64,000 bases of DNA from Acinetobacter sp. ANC 7912. GTDB taxonomy: Bacteria > Pseudomonadota > Gammaproteobacteria > Pseudomonadales > Moraxellaceae. The notes beneath the pieces are model-generated. The model was not told the origin of the DNA. It was given only the letters and a program-made list of their open reading frames with translations, and made no database searches. Position numbers and translations under genes: made by a program. Shown in pieces: positions 8,522 to 18,306 of this stretch. The DNA lies in the NCBI RefSeq assembly GCF_039862785.1, contig NZ_CP156795.1:806001-870000 (forward strand), in the 5' to 3' direction. Every line of letters starts with the position of its first letter. Position 1 is the stretch's first letter.

Positions 8522-9039
8522 AATTAATTTTAGTTTGATCTGAAGGTCTGATGCTTATCAGAATTTTATAATGCTACTTTGTTTAAATGAGAAAAGATTT
8601 AATGACATAACTAAATAGGGCTTTTAAGAAAAATAATCTAGCTTTCCAAGAGTTGCTCATGCTCATAGTTCTACAGAATCTCGGACACTATTATGTGTAT
8701 TTGTTAGAAGCCGCGTAGCGATATGAGTATTTTTATATATGCTCTAAGTAAATTTCAGGGAATTAACTGTCTTAATTTATTCAAAAATAGTCTTTACTAG
8801 CTCAAGCATTCTAAAAAGCTTGAATCCAAATTTTGTATAGAGTTGTTGGGGGTAGAGACATTTTTACATAAGGAAATTGAGCACATGACTCAGCTATGAA
8901 AATAACCAATATAACTTAAATACAATTTCAAAAGATTTCTGGTGAACTCATTACTTGTTAGATAGTCTTATTTAATTGAAAAATTAATAAATATCATGGC
9001 TTTATAGATTTTAAATGATTCAAAATACTTTCTTTAATG
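8522..9039. other. 518-bp gene-free AT-rich stretch between vanA and an IS30 element
   Basis: No reading frame with coding character was found on either strand, and no tRNA or clear terminator. A short inverted repeat (CTCAAGCATTCT/AGCTTGA region near 8800-8823) is the only structure seen. It may be the remains of sequence disturbed by IS activity. Confidence 0.5.
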
Positions 9040-10111
9040 GCGGATTCAAGCGGCAAGTGCAACAGTATAAAAACCAGCCATAACTTCACTCGGTGTATAC
9101 CAACCTAGCGTTTTTCTAGGACGATGGTTGAGTGCAAATTCTATCTGCTCTATTTGTTCGTTTGACACGTCATCAAACGATGATGATTTTGGCAGATATT
9201 GACGGATTAAACCATTCGTATTTTCATTTCTAGCTCGCTGAATAGACTTGTAAGGATCAGCAAAATACGTCTCTATCCCGGCATCAGTAATTCTTTTGTG
9301 TTCGGAAAATTCTTTACCATTATCAAATGTCACACTATAAGCATGGCTCATTCGTAAACGATCTAACGCACAAGTAATCGTTTGAGAGGATGCTCTCGTT
9401 GATCCTAAATGAACAATATGTACATACAGGCTCTTTCGATCAACAAGGGTTAATAAAGCACCTTTATGATGTTTACCAATCACCGTGTCACCTTCGAAAT
9501 CTCCTAAACGTTGTCGTTGATCAATGACCTGGTCTCGACAGTGAATACTTGTTTTATCAATGATTTGCCCCCTACGATCCGTGTTTTTGTAACCTCGTTT
9601 TCGATATTTCTTCTGATGCCTTAAGTGTAGATGGAGTTTACCGCCTTTTGATTTATCTTGATAAATGTACTGGTAAATCCACTCATGTGAAGGTACATCC
9701 AGCCAACCGCGTTGTGTTAAAGCACCTGAAATTTGTTCTGGTGACCAGTCCAAGCCAATTAAATAATCAATATAGGCGAAGGCAAATGCTGTCATTGATG
9801 AGGAAGGACGGTACCGTCTTTGACTTGCAAATTTAGCTGCCTGTTGAGCCCTATATCCACGTTGCCCAGTATTTCTTTTTAATTCACGGTAGATGGTTGA
9901 TCGTGAACGCCCTAACTCCCGAGCAAGGTTAGCGATTGAGCTTTTACTTTTCAAAGTAGCATAAATTTCGCATCTTTCATCTTGAGAAAGTTGGGTGTAT
10001 TTCTTCATTGTGTGCTTTCCAATTGCGAGTTGAAAAAGTCTAATGATTCTATGAATACACCTAACTTTTTCAACTAATTACAAATGTGTCGCACTTGGGA
10101 TTTGAATCTGC
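9040..10111 (-). mobile_element. IS30-family insertion sequence, IS18-like size
   Basis: The element is about 1072 bp. It is bounded by imperfect inverted repeats of about 24 bp that match at 18 positions: the left begins GCGGATTCAAGCGGCAAG and the right, reverse complemented, GCAGATTCAAATCCCAAG. One transposase fills it. The length is close to that of Acinetobacter IS18, also an IS30 member; identity to IS18 is a guess. I could not read a convincing target duplication, so the outer limits are uncertain by a few bases. Confidence 0.75.
9046..10008 (-). CDS. IS30-family transposase
   Basis: This 320-residue DDE transposase has an N-terminal helix-turn-helix (SSIANLARELGRSRSTIYRELKRN region, about residues 23-46). 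Its catalytic core includes GDFEGDTVIG (first Asp), VTFDNGKEFSEH (second Asp) and ARNENTNGLIRQYLPK (Glu). All three acidic residues are present and the frame is intact, so it may be active. Its stop codon region lies inside the left inverted repeat, which is common for compact IS30 elements. It belongs to a different IS30 branch from the second IS30 transposase at 32172. Confidence 0.9.
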   Translation of the reverse strand: MKKYTQLSQDERCEIYATLKSKSSIANLARELGRSRSTIYRELKRNTGQRGYRAQQAAKFASQRRYRPSSSMTAFAFAYIDYLIGLDWSPEQISGALTQRGWLDVPSHEWIYQYIYQDKSKGGKLHLHLRHQKKYRKRGYKNTDRRGQIIDKTSIHCRDQVIDQRQRLGDFEGDTVIGKHHKGALLTLVDRKSLYVHIVHLGSTRASSQTITCALDRLRMSHAYSVTFDNGKEFSEHKRITDAGIETYFADPYKSIQRARNENTNGLIRQYLPKSSSFDDVSNEQIEQIEFALNHRPRKTLGWYTPSEVMAGFYTVALAA

Positions 10112-10144
10112 GAATTATAAAGCTTATCTTGAAAGTAAAAATGC

Positions 10145-11138
10145 TTTTTTAACCTGAGTTCGATGAAATCCACTTAACCTTTTAGCATATTTTGGAAAGT
10201 TGGCTTATTGGGGTTCAAACAATAAGCCACTACAGCAGCCATGATATTCACCATGAAGTTATTTACCGAACGATGACGTGAATGTTCAAGTTGATGTAAA
10301 TTTTTTAATTGATCATTCACTGTTTCGATCAATCCTCTTCTGCAAAGTAATTGTTTTTCTTCTTCAGTTTGGATGGGTTTATTTTTCATATTCCGACGTG
10401 ATGGGGTCAATATTTTCAGTCCTCTTGCTGCTAAAGCTTCGGCTTTTGCTTTGCTTAAATAGCCTTTGTCTCCGAGTAGGATCCCTTTTAATTCTTGAGT
10501 TAAAGATTCTAATATAGCAACATCATGAACATTTCCCGATGTCAGCTTGAGATTAATAATTTCACCTAAATTATTGATAACGAGATGTAATTTAAAACCA
10601 TAAAACCAACCCGTACTACTTTTTCCACGACCGGCCAAGCCTTTAAATACACGATGCCTTTTAATCCGAAGATTATGGCAAACTACCAATTTAGTGGAGT
10701 CAATGATACTGATTCCCGTATCTTTTCCTTTCACCTGATGGAAGAAGCTACTCAGAGCTTGCAAACAACGGGGCATGATTTCAATAAATCGGTTGTAGCT
10801 AAGCAGTTTAGGAAAAGCAGATTTCCAGAATGGAACGATCATTTGGCAATAAAAATATTTGAAGAATCTAAAACCGGATTGATGAAATAAAATGACAATG
10901 GTCATTGCTTCAGACAAGCTTAAAGCTGACTTTTTCAACCTGGTTTTTTGATTAGAAATTAAAGCTTTCTCTAAAGATTCATTAAATTTTTTGCAGAAAT
11001 CATCCAAAATACAAAATAATTCGGTAATATGATCCATTGAGAAGCCTTGTTTTATAACATTTTGTCTTGAGAACCAATATGTTACAAAAACAGGGCTTTT
11101 TTTCTACTCTTTTTTTATATCGAACTCAGGTTTTTTTA
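10145..11138 (-). mobile_element. IS982-family insertion sequence with 7-bp target duplication
   Basis: The element proper is 10152-11131 (980 bp). Its terminal inverted repeats are ACCTGAGTTCGAT on the left and ATCGAACTCAGGT on the right, a perfect 13-bp match. The flanks 10145-10151 and 11132-11138 both read TTTTTTA, a 7-bp direct target duplication. This proves a clean insertion. The right end lies 90 bp before the bioB start, so the biotin operon's original upstream region has been displaced. Confidence 0.93.
10174..11037 (-). CDS. IS982-family transposase
   Basis: This 287-residue DDE transposase is of usual IS982 length. Core motifs are [12 protein letters not shown] (first Asp), [16 protein letters not shown] (second Asp) and [25 protein letters not shown] split here as [14 protein letters not shown] (Glu) and LEHSRHRS. 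The central [12 protein letters not shown] stretch is typical. The frame is intact from ATG to stop, so the element may be mobile. Confidence 0.92.
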   Translation of the reverse strand: MDHITELFCILDDFCKKFNESLEKALISNQKTRLKKSALSLSEAMTIVILFHQSGFRFFKYFYCQMIVPFWKSAFPKLLSYNRFIEIMPRCLQALSSFFHQVKGKDTGISIIDSTKLVVCHNLRIKRHRVFKGLAGRGKSSTGWFYGFKLHLVINNLGEIINLKLTSGNVHDVAILESLTQELKGILLGDKGYLSKAKAEALAARGLKILTPSRRNMKNKPIQTEEEKQLLCRRGLIETVNDQLKNLHQLEHSRHRSVNNFMVNIMAAVVAYCLNPNKPTFQNMLKG

Positions 11139-11221
11139 GAATTTTGATAGAAAAGGCTAAACCAAATTTCAAAAAACCGCGTATTATTTCTCCAATTCTT
11201 TCTAACATTGATGTTGAGATT

Positions 11222-12211
11222 ATGATTCGCAATGACTGGACGCGTGACGAGATTCAGGCACTTTATGATCAACCGCTGATGGATTTACTGTTCCAGGCAC
11301 AGCAAATTCACCGTGAGCATTTTGACGCCAATACCGTACAAGTCAGTACCTTACTTTCGATTAAAACCGGCCGTTGCCCAGAGGACTGTAAATACTGTTC
11401 CCAGTCTGCCCATTATGATACTGACTTAGAAATTGAAAAAAGGGTGGAGGTGCAGAAGGCCATTGCTGAAGCGAAACAGGCCAAAGAATCCGGTTCCACC
11501 CGTTTCTGTATGGGTGCCGCATGGCGTAATCCACATGAACGAGATATGCCTTATGTGTTGGAACTGATCCAGGAAGTTAAAAAGCTGGGCATGGAAACCT
11601 GTATGACCTTGGGTATGCTGAATGCATCCCAGGCAGAACGTTTAAAAGAAGCGGGTCTGGATTATTACAATCATAACCTCGACACTTCGCGTGAATACTA
11701 TGCCAATGTCATCAGCACCCGTACTTATGATGACCGTCTGAATACCCTAGAACATGTCCGTGCGGCCGGAATCAATGTCTGCAGTGGCGGTATTGTCGGT
11801 CTGGGTGAAGCCAAACAAGATCGTATTGGTCTGTTATATGAGCTAGCCACCATGCCGATCCATCCGGAATCTGTGCCCATCAATATGCTGGTTCCGATTG
11901 AAGGGACACCACTGGCCGATGTAGAAAAACTGGATGTGATTGACTGGATCCGTACTATTGCTGTGGCACGGATCATCATGCCAAAAAGCTATATCCGTTT
12001 GTCTGCAGGTCGTGAATCCCTGTCAGATTCGGATCAGGCTCTGGCATTTATGGCTGGTGCCAACTCGCTGTTCTCAGGCGATAAATTGCTGACCGCACCA
12101 AATAGCGGTGAAGGTAAGGACAAGGCCCTGTTTGCCAAACTGGGGCTAAAAGCCGAGGCACCGAAGAAAACCGGTCGCGAACTTGCCGTGGATGCTATGC
12201 AGCCTGCTTAA
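11222..12211 (+). CDS. bioB: Biotin synthase BioB
   Basis: This radical-SAM enzyme of 329 residues inserts sulfur into dethiobiotin to give biotin. The 4Fe-4S/SAM motif [14 protein letters not shown] and later motifs [16 protein letters not shown] and RLSAGRE are all present. I start at the ATG at 11222, because [11 protein letters not shown] matches the family N terminus. An upstream in-frame start at 11144 would add 26 residues encoded by DNA next to the IS982 end. The IS982 element ends 90 bp upstream, so the promoter is either in that 90 bp or partly supplied by the element. A terminator follows. Confidence 0.95.
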   Translation: MIRNDWTRDEIQALYDQPLMDLLFQAQQIHREHFDANTVQVSTLLSIKTGRCPEDCKYCSQSAHYDTDLEIEKRVEVQKAIAEAKQAKESGSTRFCMGAAWRNPHERDMPYVLELIQEVKKLGMETCMTLGMLNASQAERLKEAGLDYYNHNLDTSREYYANVISTRTYDDRLNTLEHVRAAGINVCSGGIVGLGEAKQDRIGLLYELATMPIHPESVPINMLVPIEGTPLADVEKLDVIDWIRTIAVARIIMPKSYIRLSAGRESLSDSDQALAFMAGANSLFSGDKLLTAPNSGEGKDKALFAKLGLKAEAPKKTGRELAVDAMQPA

Positions 12212-12230
12212 ATTCTGCAGCTGTCTATCA

Positions 12231-12263
12231 GGGATCATTTCGAAAGAGATTGATCCCTTTTTT
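12231..12263 (+). terminator. Terminator between bioB and the rest of the bio genes
   Basis: GGGATCA and TGATCCC pair across a 13-base loop, followed by six T. It separates bioB from the hydrolase-bioAFCD block, so those genes need read-through or their own promoter. Confidence 0.8.
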
Positions 12264-12302
12264 ATTGAATGGATCACAACAAAAATATAGGGAACAGGAT
12301 TG

Positions 12303-13040
12303 ATGAAAATTCTGCTCATCAGCGGTTGGGGGCTGGGTACCCAAGTGCTGAATGAATTTGTGCAGCAGCTGGAACAGCAGTCAGGACAGCAACATCAGGT
12401 TATCATTTGGGACATCTTTGATCCGAACAATGCAGAACTGCTGGCAGAAAAAGTACAGACAGCTGCCGATATGGATGTGCTGATCGGCTGGTCGCTGGGC
12501 GGGCAACTGGCGATGTTATTGGCCAATGAACTTTATCAGCAGACCCAAGATACCAAGCCTGTAATTGCCTGTATGTCCAATCCTAGCTTTGTAGTACAGG
12601 AAAATTGGCCGCATGCGATGCTACAAGATCAGTATCAGCAGTTTAAACATGCGGTGATGTTGCAGCCAGAGCAGGCGCTGAAACGCTTCTGTGCACTGGT
12701 GACGCTAGGTTCTGCAGCACCTAGGGAACGTGCAAAATATTTACAACAGCAATTGATAAATATTGATTTATCCTATCAGCAATCACATCTCTATCTTTTG
12801 GAACAATTAAATCTGGTCAATATCGTGGAAAGCTATCCAGGCAAGATGCTATTTATTAATTCCGAGAAAGATATGCTGGTTCCCTGCAAAGTTTTGCAAG
12901 ATATTGCACTTATCTCTGCAAGTAATCTGAACTTTGTAAAAATTCTGGCTGCGCATGATGCCATCCTGTTCGATACCAGTTTAGTGATTGAGCCAATTTT
13001 GCAATTTTTACAAGACATTCATTCAGTTAAAATTTCCTGA
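12303..13040 (+). CDS. Alpha/beta hydrolase, BioH-like pimeloyl-ACP methyl ester esterase
   Basis: This 245-residue protein opens with LLISGWGLGTQV (oxyanion region) and has the nucleophile elbow GWSLGG (about residues 63-68). Late acidic and histidine candidates follow: SEKDMLVP for Asp and AAHDAILFD for His. That order fits a Ser-Asp-His esterase. Position directly before bioA-F-C-D suggests it demethylates pimeloyl-ACP methyl ester to close the BioC-BioH route of pimelate synthesis. Sequence similarity to E. coli BioH looks low beyond the motifs, so BioH, BioG or a relative fits equally well and no symbol is given. The cytosolic location follows from the absence of a signal peptide. Confidence 0.7.
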   Translation: MKILLISGWGLGTQVLNEFVQQLEQQSGQQHQVIIWDIFDPNNAELLAEKVQTAADMDVLIGWSLGGQLAMLLANELYQQTQDTKPVIACMSNPSFVVQENWPHAMLQDQYQQFKHAVMLQPEQALKRFCALVTLGSAAPRERAKYLQQQLINIDLSYQQSHLYLLEQLNLVNIVESYPGKMLFINSEKDMLVPCKVLQDIALISASNLNFVKILAAHDAILFDTSLVIEPILQFLQDIHSVKIS

Positions 13041-13112
13041 CTATCCGGTGGATGTTCATTTCAAAATTAAACCGTTAAGATCGGGGCAGCGCTATTGTTT
13101 AGGTTATTTTCT

Positions 13113-14393
13113 GTGCACGATTCTTTTGATCAGCAGCATATTTGGCATCCTTATACATCCATGACCCATCCATTGCCTTGTTACAAGGTCAGGACGGCGC
13201 ATGGCGCTGTAATTGAGCTGGAAGATGGCACCCAGCTGATTGATGGTATGTCTTCCTGGTGGTGCACGATTCATGGCTATAACCATCCGGAACTGAATCA
13301 GGCGGTACAAGAACAGCTACAGTCCATGGCGCATGTCATGTTTGGAGGTTTGACCCATCAGCCGGCGATTGATCTGGCTAAACTGTTAATCGAGATTACT
13401 CCAGAACCGTTAGACCGGATTTTCTATGCAGATTCCGGCTCGGTAGCGGTAGAAGTGGCTTTGAAAATGGCAGTGCAGTACTGGCATGCCCGCGGTCAGG
13501 CAAAAAAAAGCAATTTTGTCACCACACGTTCCGGCTACCATGGCGATACCTGGAATGCCATGTCGGTCTGTGATCCGGTCACTGGCATGCACCAGATTTT
13601 TGGTTCCAGCCTACCACATCGTTACTTTGTCCCGGCACCGCAAAGCCGTTTTGATGGTGAATGGCAGCCTGAAGATATTCAGCCTTTGGAACAGCTGCTG
13701 GCAGAAAAACATGCACAGATCGCAGCGATGATTATTGAGCCAATCGTGCAAGGTGCGGGTGGTATGCGCTTGTATCATCCGGAATATCTGCGCCAAGTAC
13801 GACAGCTATGTGATCGTTACAATATTCTGCTGATTCTGGATGAAATTGCCACAGGTTTTGGTCGTAGTGGCAAACTGTTTGCCTGTGAACATGCAGATAT
13901 CAGCCCGGATATCATATGTCTGGGCAAAGCGCTCACCGGTGGCTATATGACCATGTCAGCAACCCTGACCACCCAGCATGTAGCAGACACTATCTCGCAG
14001 GGTGAAGCAGGCGTATTCATGCATGGCCCGACTTTTATGGCTAATCCATTGGCGTGTGCTGTAGCCCTCAAAAGTACCCAACTGCTCTTGGCACAGGACT
14101 GGCAAGCGAGAGTGCAGCGGATTGAACAGTTATTAAAAAGCTATTTACAGCCACTGAAGACATTGCCGCAGGTTGCGGATGTCCGTGTCCTTGGCGCGAT
14201 TGGCGTGGTAGAACTGCAGCAGCCGGTCGATCTGGCCAGCTTCCAGGCCGAATGTGTACGCCGTGGAGTCTGGATTCGCCCGTTTGGAAAACTGGTGTAT
14301 GTGATGCCGCCATTTGTGATTTCCGATGAGCAACTGGCAACTTTATTGACCCATATGGTGGAGATGATTCAGGCACTGGGAGCAACAGCATGA
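13113..14393 (+). CDS. bioA: Adenosylmethionine-8-amino-7-oxononanoate aminotransferase BioA
   Basis: This PLP enzyme of 426 residues converts KAPA to DAPA using S-adenosylmethionine as amino donor. Signature regions are [41 protein letters not shown] and the PLP-lysine segment [12 protein letters not shown] choose the GTG at 13113, since its product [11 protein letters not shown] aligns with the start of the E. coli protein and AGG lies 9 bases upstream. A TTG at 13095 in the same frame would add six residues. The stop overlaps the bioF ATG by four bases. Confidence 0.94.
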   Translation: MHDSFDQQHIWHPYTSMTHPLPCYKVRTAHGAVIELEDGTQLIDGMSSWWCTIHGYNHPELNQAVQEQLQSMAHVMFGGLTHQPAIDLAKLLIEITPEPLDRIFYADSGSVAVEVALKMAVQYWHARGQAKKSNFVTTRSGYHGDTWNAMSVCDPVTGMHQIFGSSLPHRYFVPAPQSRFDGEWQPEDIQPLEQLLAEKHAQIAAMIIEPIVQGAGGMRLYHPEYLRQVRQLCDRYNILLILDEIATGFGRSGKLFACEHADISPDIICLGKALTGGYMTMSATLTTQHVADTISQGEAGVFMHGPTFMANPLACAVALKSTQLLLAQDWQARVQRIEQLLKSYLQPLKTLPQVADVRVLGAIGVVELQQPVDLASFQAECVRRGVWIRPFGKLVYVMPPFVISDEQLATLLTHMVEMIQALGATA

Positions 14394-15559
14394 AGCATCT
14401 GGAACATTTTCAGCAGCAGCTGGATGATTTAAAACAGCAGGATCAGTACCGCCAATTTAAGCAGGGCATTTCCAGCCAGCCTGTTCTTCAGCTGAATGGT
14501 GTTGAGATGCTGAATCTGGCCTCCAATGACTACCTCGGGCTGGCGGCTAATCTGCAGCTGCGGGAAGAGTTTTTTGACCTCACCCCACTTGCTGAACGAC
14601 AGATGAGTTCCAGTTCTTCGCGTCTGCTGACTGGAAATTTTCTGGCCTATGAACAGCTGGAAGCCAGCATGGCACAGGCTTTGGGCCGCTCTGTGCTGCT
14701 GTTTAATAGTGGCTATCACATGAATATCGGCATTCTTCCCGCACTTGCGGATAGCAAGACCATGATCATTGCTGACAAGCTGGTACATGCCAGCATCATT
14801 GATGGCATTCGTCTGTCCAATGCCAGCTATGTGCGTTACCGGCATAATGATCTGGAACATCTGCAGGAGCTTTTAGCAAAGTATCAGACGGATAAGGCTA
14901 TACAGCGGATTATTGTCGTTACCGAATCCATTTTCAGTATGGATGGCGATGAAACTGATCTTGCTGCGCTAGCCGCGCTCAAGCAGCAGTTTGATAAGGT
15001 CATGCTGTATGTGGATGAAGCCCATGCCATTGGTGTACGTGGTGAGCGCGGGCTGGGTTGTGCCGAGCAGTATCAGGTGCTAGATCAGATTGATCTGCTG
15101 GTCGGAACTTTTGGCAAGGCTCTGGCTTCGGTCGGTGGTTATCTGGTCTGCCATCCAGTCATCCGGGAATATCTGATCAACAGCATGCGTCCACTGATTT
15201 TCAGTACTGCGCAGCCACCGATCTGTATGGCCTGGACGAATTTTATTTTCCAGAAAATGCAGAAAATGAATCAACAACGTCAACAACTTGCCAGTCTGTC
15301 CAGTCGCTGTCATCAGGGGATTCAAGCCCTTGGTTATCCTTGTCCCTCCAGTTCACAAATTGTGCCGGTGATTATTGGCGATGTGGCTAAAACTGTGGAT
15401 GCCGCAGAATATGTGCAGCAGAAAGGCTTTTATGTATTGCCAGTACGGCCGCCAACTGTGCCGAAAAATACTTCCAGATTGCGCATCTGCCTGCATCAGC
15501 AGGTCAGCCCGGTACAGGTGCAACAGTTGCTGGATGTGTTGCAGGAGTTAACACGATGA
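14390..15559 (+). CDS. bioF: 8-amino-7-oxononanoate synthase BioF
   Basis: This 389-residue PLP-dependent alpha-oxoamine synthase condenses pimeloyl-ACP/CoA with alanine to KAPA. Visible motifs are [44 protein letters not shown] and the PLP-lysine region [13 protein letters not shown]. It overlaps bioA by four bases at its start and bioC by four at its end, so translational coupling is likely. Confidence 0.95.
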   Translation: MKHLEHFQQQLDDLKQQDQYRQFKQGISSQPVLQLNGVEMLNLASNDYLGLAANLQLREEFFDLTPLAERQMSSSSSRLLTGNFLAYEQLEASMAQALGRSVLLFNSGYHMNIGILPALADSKTMIIADKLVHASIIDGIRLSNASYVRYRHNDLEHLQELLAKYQTDKAIQRIIVVTESIFSMDGDETDLAALAALKQQFDKVMLYVDEAHAIGVRGERGLGCAEQYQVLDQIDLLVGTFGKALASVGGYLVCHPVIREYLINSMRPLIFSTAQPPICMAWTNFIFQKMQKMNQQRQQLASLSSRCHQGIQALGYPCPSSSQIVPVIIGDVAKTVDAAEYVQQKGFYVLPVRPPTVPKNTSRLRICLHQQVSPVQVQQLLDVLQELTR

Positions 15560-16308
15560 ACACTGATCTGGTTGCACAACGTTTTGCCCAGGCACAATCC
15601 AGCTATGAACAGCAGGCGATTGCCCAGCGTCGGGTCGCTTTGGAACTGATCCAACGTATGCAGCTGCATGTCCCGCCGCATCTGCAGCGGATTCTGGAAA
15701 TTGGTTGTGGTTCAGGTTTATTCACCCGTCAGCTGATGCAGTATTACAGCTTTGATCAGCTGTTTCTGAACGATCTCTATCCGGAAGTTAAACAGCATTT
15801 TGATGAAGATGCCCGGATTTACTGGGGCATTGGTAATATTGAAATTTTGCCGCTACCACAATCGCTGGATCTGGTCGTGTCCTGTTCCGCCTTGCAGTGG
15901 GTGCAGCAGCTTGAAGCGTTATTCCTGAAAATTCATCAGACCTTGAATTCATCTGGATGGTTGTGTTTTGCCAGCTATGCACAGGACAACTTGAAGGAAA
16001 TTAAAGCACTGACTGGGCAGGGCTTGGATTATCTTTCACTGCCGCAAATGATTGAATTACTGGAATCTTGTGGTTATGAAGTTTTGGTTCAGGAAGAACA
16101 GCACCTGATTCTGGAATTTGAACACCCGCGTGATGTGCTGAAACATATCAAGGCCACCGGGGTGCAAGCAACCGCTGAGGGTTTCCGCTGGGTAAAGTCT
16201 TCCTTGCAACAGTTTTATGCGCAATATCAACAATTCCAGTTACCAGATAGCCAGCAATATCCTTTGACCTATCACCCGATTTATCTCATTGCACGGAAGC
16301 GCCCATGA
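15556..16308 (+). CDS. bioC: Malonyl-ACP O-methyltransferase BioC
   Basis: This class I SAM-dependent methyltransferase has 250 residues. Motif I is [13 protein letters not shown] (about residues 44-56), followed by [15 protein letters not shown]. BioC methylates malonyl-ACP so that fatty acid synthesis builds pimeloyl-ACP methyl ester, later opened by a BioH-type esterase. The presence of a hydrolase upstream in the same cluster agrees with that route. It overlaps both bioF and bioD by four bases. Confidence 0.93.
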   Translation: MNTDLVAQRFAQAQSSYEQQAIAQRRVALELIQRMQLHVPPHLQRILEIGCGSGLFTRQLMQYYSFDQLFLNDLYPEVKQHFDEDARIYWGIGNIEILPLPQSLDLVVSCSALQWVQQLEALFLKIHQTLNSSGWLCFASYAQDNLKEIKALTGQGLDYLSLPQMIELLESCGYEVLVQEEQHLILEFEHPRDVLKHIKATGVQATAEGFRWVKSSLQQFYAQYQQFQLPDSQQYPLTYHPIYLIARKRP

Positions 16309-16952
16309 ACCCACAAGTCTATTTTGTCAGCGGTATCGATACTGGCATTGGTAAGACTTATGCCACTGGTTTTCTGGCCAAAAGCTGGAACGATCAGGGC
16401 ATTCGTACCATTACCCAAAAGCTGATCCAGACTGGTAATACCGATTTATCTGAGGATATTGAACAGCATCGCAAGATGATGGGCTGTGGTCTTTTACCGG
16501 AAGATCATGCAAGGCTGACCATGCCGGAAATCTATGCCTATCCGGCTTCGCCGCATCTGGCTGCCCGGCTGGAACAGCGTCTGGTGAACTTTGCAAAAAT
16601 TCAGCAGGCGACTCAAACCTTAGCTCAACGCTATGACCGGGTATTACTAGAAGGTGCAGGCGGCTTGATGGTACCACTGACTGAAGAACTGTTAACGGTG
16701 GATTATATTACAGCACAGCAGTTCCCGGTGATTCTGGTCACTTCTGGTCGTCTCGGTAGTATTAACCATACCTTGCTCAGTCTGGAGCTGTTAAAGCAGC
16801 GCAAGATCAAACTGTATGCACTGGCTTTTAACCATGCCGATGATGCTCAAGATGAAGTGATTGCACAGGATACCATTCAGTATTTACAGCAATATTTACA
16901 CCAGCATTTTCCAGAGGCCCAGTGGCTGGATATTCCTGTGGTTGAGGCTTGA
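16305..16952 (+). CDS. bioD: Dethiobiotin synthetase BioD
   Basis: This 215-residue ATP-dependent carboxylase closes the ureido ring of dethiobiotin. Its P-loop is [13 protein letters not shown], and the [12 protein letters not shown] motif lies near residue 110. [19 protein letters not shown] is the conserved late region. It ends the bioA-F-C-D run. Its 3' end is followed by a short spacer and the oppositely oriented ArsR gene. Confidence 0.94.
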   Translation: MNPQVYFVSGIDTGIGKTYATGFLAKSWNDQGIRTITQKLIQTGNTDLSEDIEQHRKMMGCGLLPEDHARLTMPEIYAYPASPHLAARLEQRLVNFAKIQQATQTLAQRYDRVLLEGAGGLMVPLTEELLTVDYITAQQFPVILVTSGRLGSINHTLLSLELLKQRKIKLYALAFNHADDAQDEVIAQDTIQYLQQYLHQHFPEAQWLDIPVVEA

Positions 16953-17061
16953 ATTAACTAGAGGAATCGGTGGTTCAGTCTTAATTTTATGCCAATCGAA
17001 ACTGCTCAATCGCTTAGGGGCTGAATCGAGACAGTTTGACTAATAATTTTTCAGGATCTGT

Positions 17062-17352
17062 TCAATTCATCTCCTGACAATACAACTGATGCAGGGTTTG
17101 TATGATTTTAACAATTTTTGGATCACTCAGCTGATAATAAATCTGTTTGCCTTCACGGCGGGTATTCACCACTTCATATTTGCGCAGCACAGTGAGTTGC
17201 TGTGACAGGGTCGGCTGCTGAATACCAGAACAGTCGGCAATCTCTTGTACATTCAGCTCAGTATCGACCAGAACACAGAGAATTTTTAAGCGGTCTGGAT
17301 TCGCCAGAACTTTCAACAAATTAGTAACCTGATCAACCTTGGAAAAGTCCAT
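17062..17352 (-). CDS. ArsR-family persulfide sensor, BigR/SqrR-like
   Basis: This 96-residue winged-helix repressor has the recognition helix IQQPTLSQQLTVLRK and wing TRREGKQIYYQL. Three cysteines occur, Cys26, Cys41 and Cys92. Cys41 (before the recognition helix) and Cys92 (C-terminal helix, LYCQEMN) match the spacing of the thiol pair that forms a tetrasulfide link in BigR/SqrR. No metal-site CxC motif of arsenic or cadmium sensors is seen. It diverges from a sulfur transporter pair and a persulfide dioxygenase, the usual BigR regulon, which supports the call. Confidence 0.82.
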   Translation of the reverse strand: MDFSKVDQVTNLLKVLANPDRLKILCVLVDTELNVQEIADCSGIQQPTLSQQLTVLRKYEVVNTRREGKQIYYQLSDPKIVKIIQTLHQLYCQEMN

Positions 17353-17427
17353 ATTAAATACCTATAGCGCGTCTGAGATGCTAATCTGAAAATATGTCTT
17401 ACTAAATTCGGCTTGAATAATGTTATT

Positions 17428-17454
17428 AATTATATATTATAAAATTATATATTA
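17428..17454. promoter_or_regulatory. AT-rich direct repeat, candidate BigR-like operator
   Basis: AATTATATATTA occurs twice (17428-17439, 17443-17454) with a 3-bp gap, in the divergent spacer 16 bp before the first transporter gene. BigR-type regulators are known to bind AT-rich symmetric sites overlapping promoters. Operator function is inferred. Confidence 0.5.
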
Positions 17455-17469
17455 AATTTCAGAATTATT

Positions 17470-17886
17470 ATGCACGATTTTACCTTGGCCTTTCTCGGTG
17501 GTTTACTACTTGGTGTTGCTGTCGTCGGCTATCTCTATGTGAATGGTCGGATTGCGGGTGTCAGTGGACTGGTCGGACAGGTCGTGAATAAACAGACCCG
17601 CTTTAAAACTCCGGCAATCTGGTTTTTGGCTGGCCTGATCATTACTCCATTTATCTATGGTTTGTTTATCCAGTCCGAGATTAAGTTGAATGCCAGCCCA
17701 TTGATGATGATTGTAGCTGGACTCTTGGTTGGTTTTGGGACACGACTCGGTTCTGGCTGTACCAGCGGACATGGCATTTGTGGCATCAGTCGTCTGTCAG
17801 GCCGTTCTATCGTGGCGACTTTATGTTTCATGGGCACCGGTTTTATCACGGTCTATATGATTCGCCATGTGACAGGAGCGTTCTAG
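17470..17886 (+). CDS. YeeE/YedE-family sulfur transporter half, PmpA-like
   Basis: This is a 138-residue membrane protein with about four hydrophobic segments. The conserved cysteine motif [12 protein letters not shown] (about residues 95-106) is the signature of YeeE/YedE thiosulfate transporters. Here the transporter is split into two short proteins, this one and the next gene, with a one-base gap between them. The pair probably moves a sulfur species such as thiosulfate or persulfide sulfur across the inner membrane. Regulation by the divergent BigR-like protein is likely. Confidence 0.82.
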   Translation: MHDFTLAFLGGLLLGVAVVGYLYVNGRIAGVSGLVGQVVNKQTRFKTPAIWFLAGLIITPFIYGLFIQSEIKLNASPLMMIVAGLLVGFGTRLGSGCTSGHGICGISRLSGRSIVATLCFMGTGFITVYMIRHVTGAF

Positions 17887-17887
17887 C

Positions 17888-18304
17888 ATGAAAAATCTGT
17901 TGGCTTTTGTCTTTGGTGGTCTGTTCTCAGTCGGACTGATGCTTTCCGGGATGTCTAATCCGGAAAAGGTACTTGGCTTTCTGAATTTATTCGGCAACTG
18001 GGATCCGAGTCTGGCTTTTGTCATGCTGGGCGCGATTATGGTGGCTTTTATTCCATTCCAGAAAGCAGTACGTAATCCAGCAACGAAAACCCTATTCGGT
18101 GAAACGATTGAACTACCGACCAAAACTGAACTTGATCGCAAACTGATTATTGGCAGCCTATTATTTGGGATAGGTTGGGGCACTGCCGGCATCTGTCCAG
18201 CACCAAGTTTTACCCTTATTGGTCTAGGACATTATCAGGTGTTTTACTTTATTATGGCGATGTTGACCGGTGTTTTCATTCATAAAAAATGGGCAGGGGG
18301 ATAA
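17888..18304 (+). CDS. YeeE/YedE-family sulfur transporter half, PmpB-like (DUF6691)
   Basis: This 138-residue membrane protein carries the second conserved cysteine motif of the family, GWGTAGICPAP (about residues 106-116), plus LMLSGMSNPEKVLGFL near the start. It begins two bases after the previous stop, and its stop overlaps the ribosome-site region (AGGGGGATAAGC) of the next gene. It is expected to form a two-component channel with the preceding protein. Confidence 0.82.
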   Translation: MKNLLAFVFGGLFSVGLMLSGMSNPEKVLGFLNLFGNWDPSLAFVMLGAIMVAFIPFQKAVRNPATKTLFGETIELPTKTELDRKLIIGSLLFGIGWGTAGICPAPSFTLIGLGHYQVFYFIMAMLTGVFIHKKWAGG

Positions 18305-18306
18305 GC

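Noticed and set aside
9040..11138. A composite transposon formed by the IS30 and IS982 elements
   Set aside because: Different families lie side by side with only 40 bp of non-element DNA between them and no cargo gene.
11144..11221. 26-residue N-terminal extension of BioB
   Set aside because: It would begin just 6 bases beyond the IS982 target duplication and encodes Lys/Ile-rich sequence without likeness to BioB.
11132..11221. BirA-type operator before bioB
   Set aside because: Only a weak half-site (TAAACC) is present and no partner arm was found at the expected distance.
14068..14391. Minus-strand frames across bioA and bioF
   Set aside because: The plus-strand frames encode clearly recognised enzymes; the opposite frames have no coding signals.
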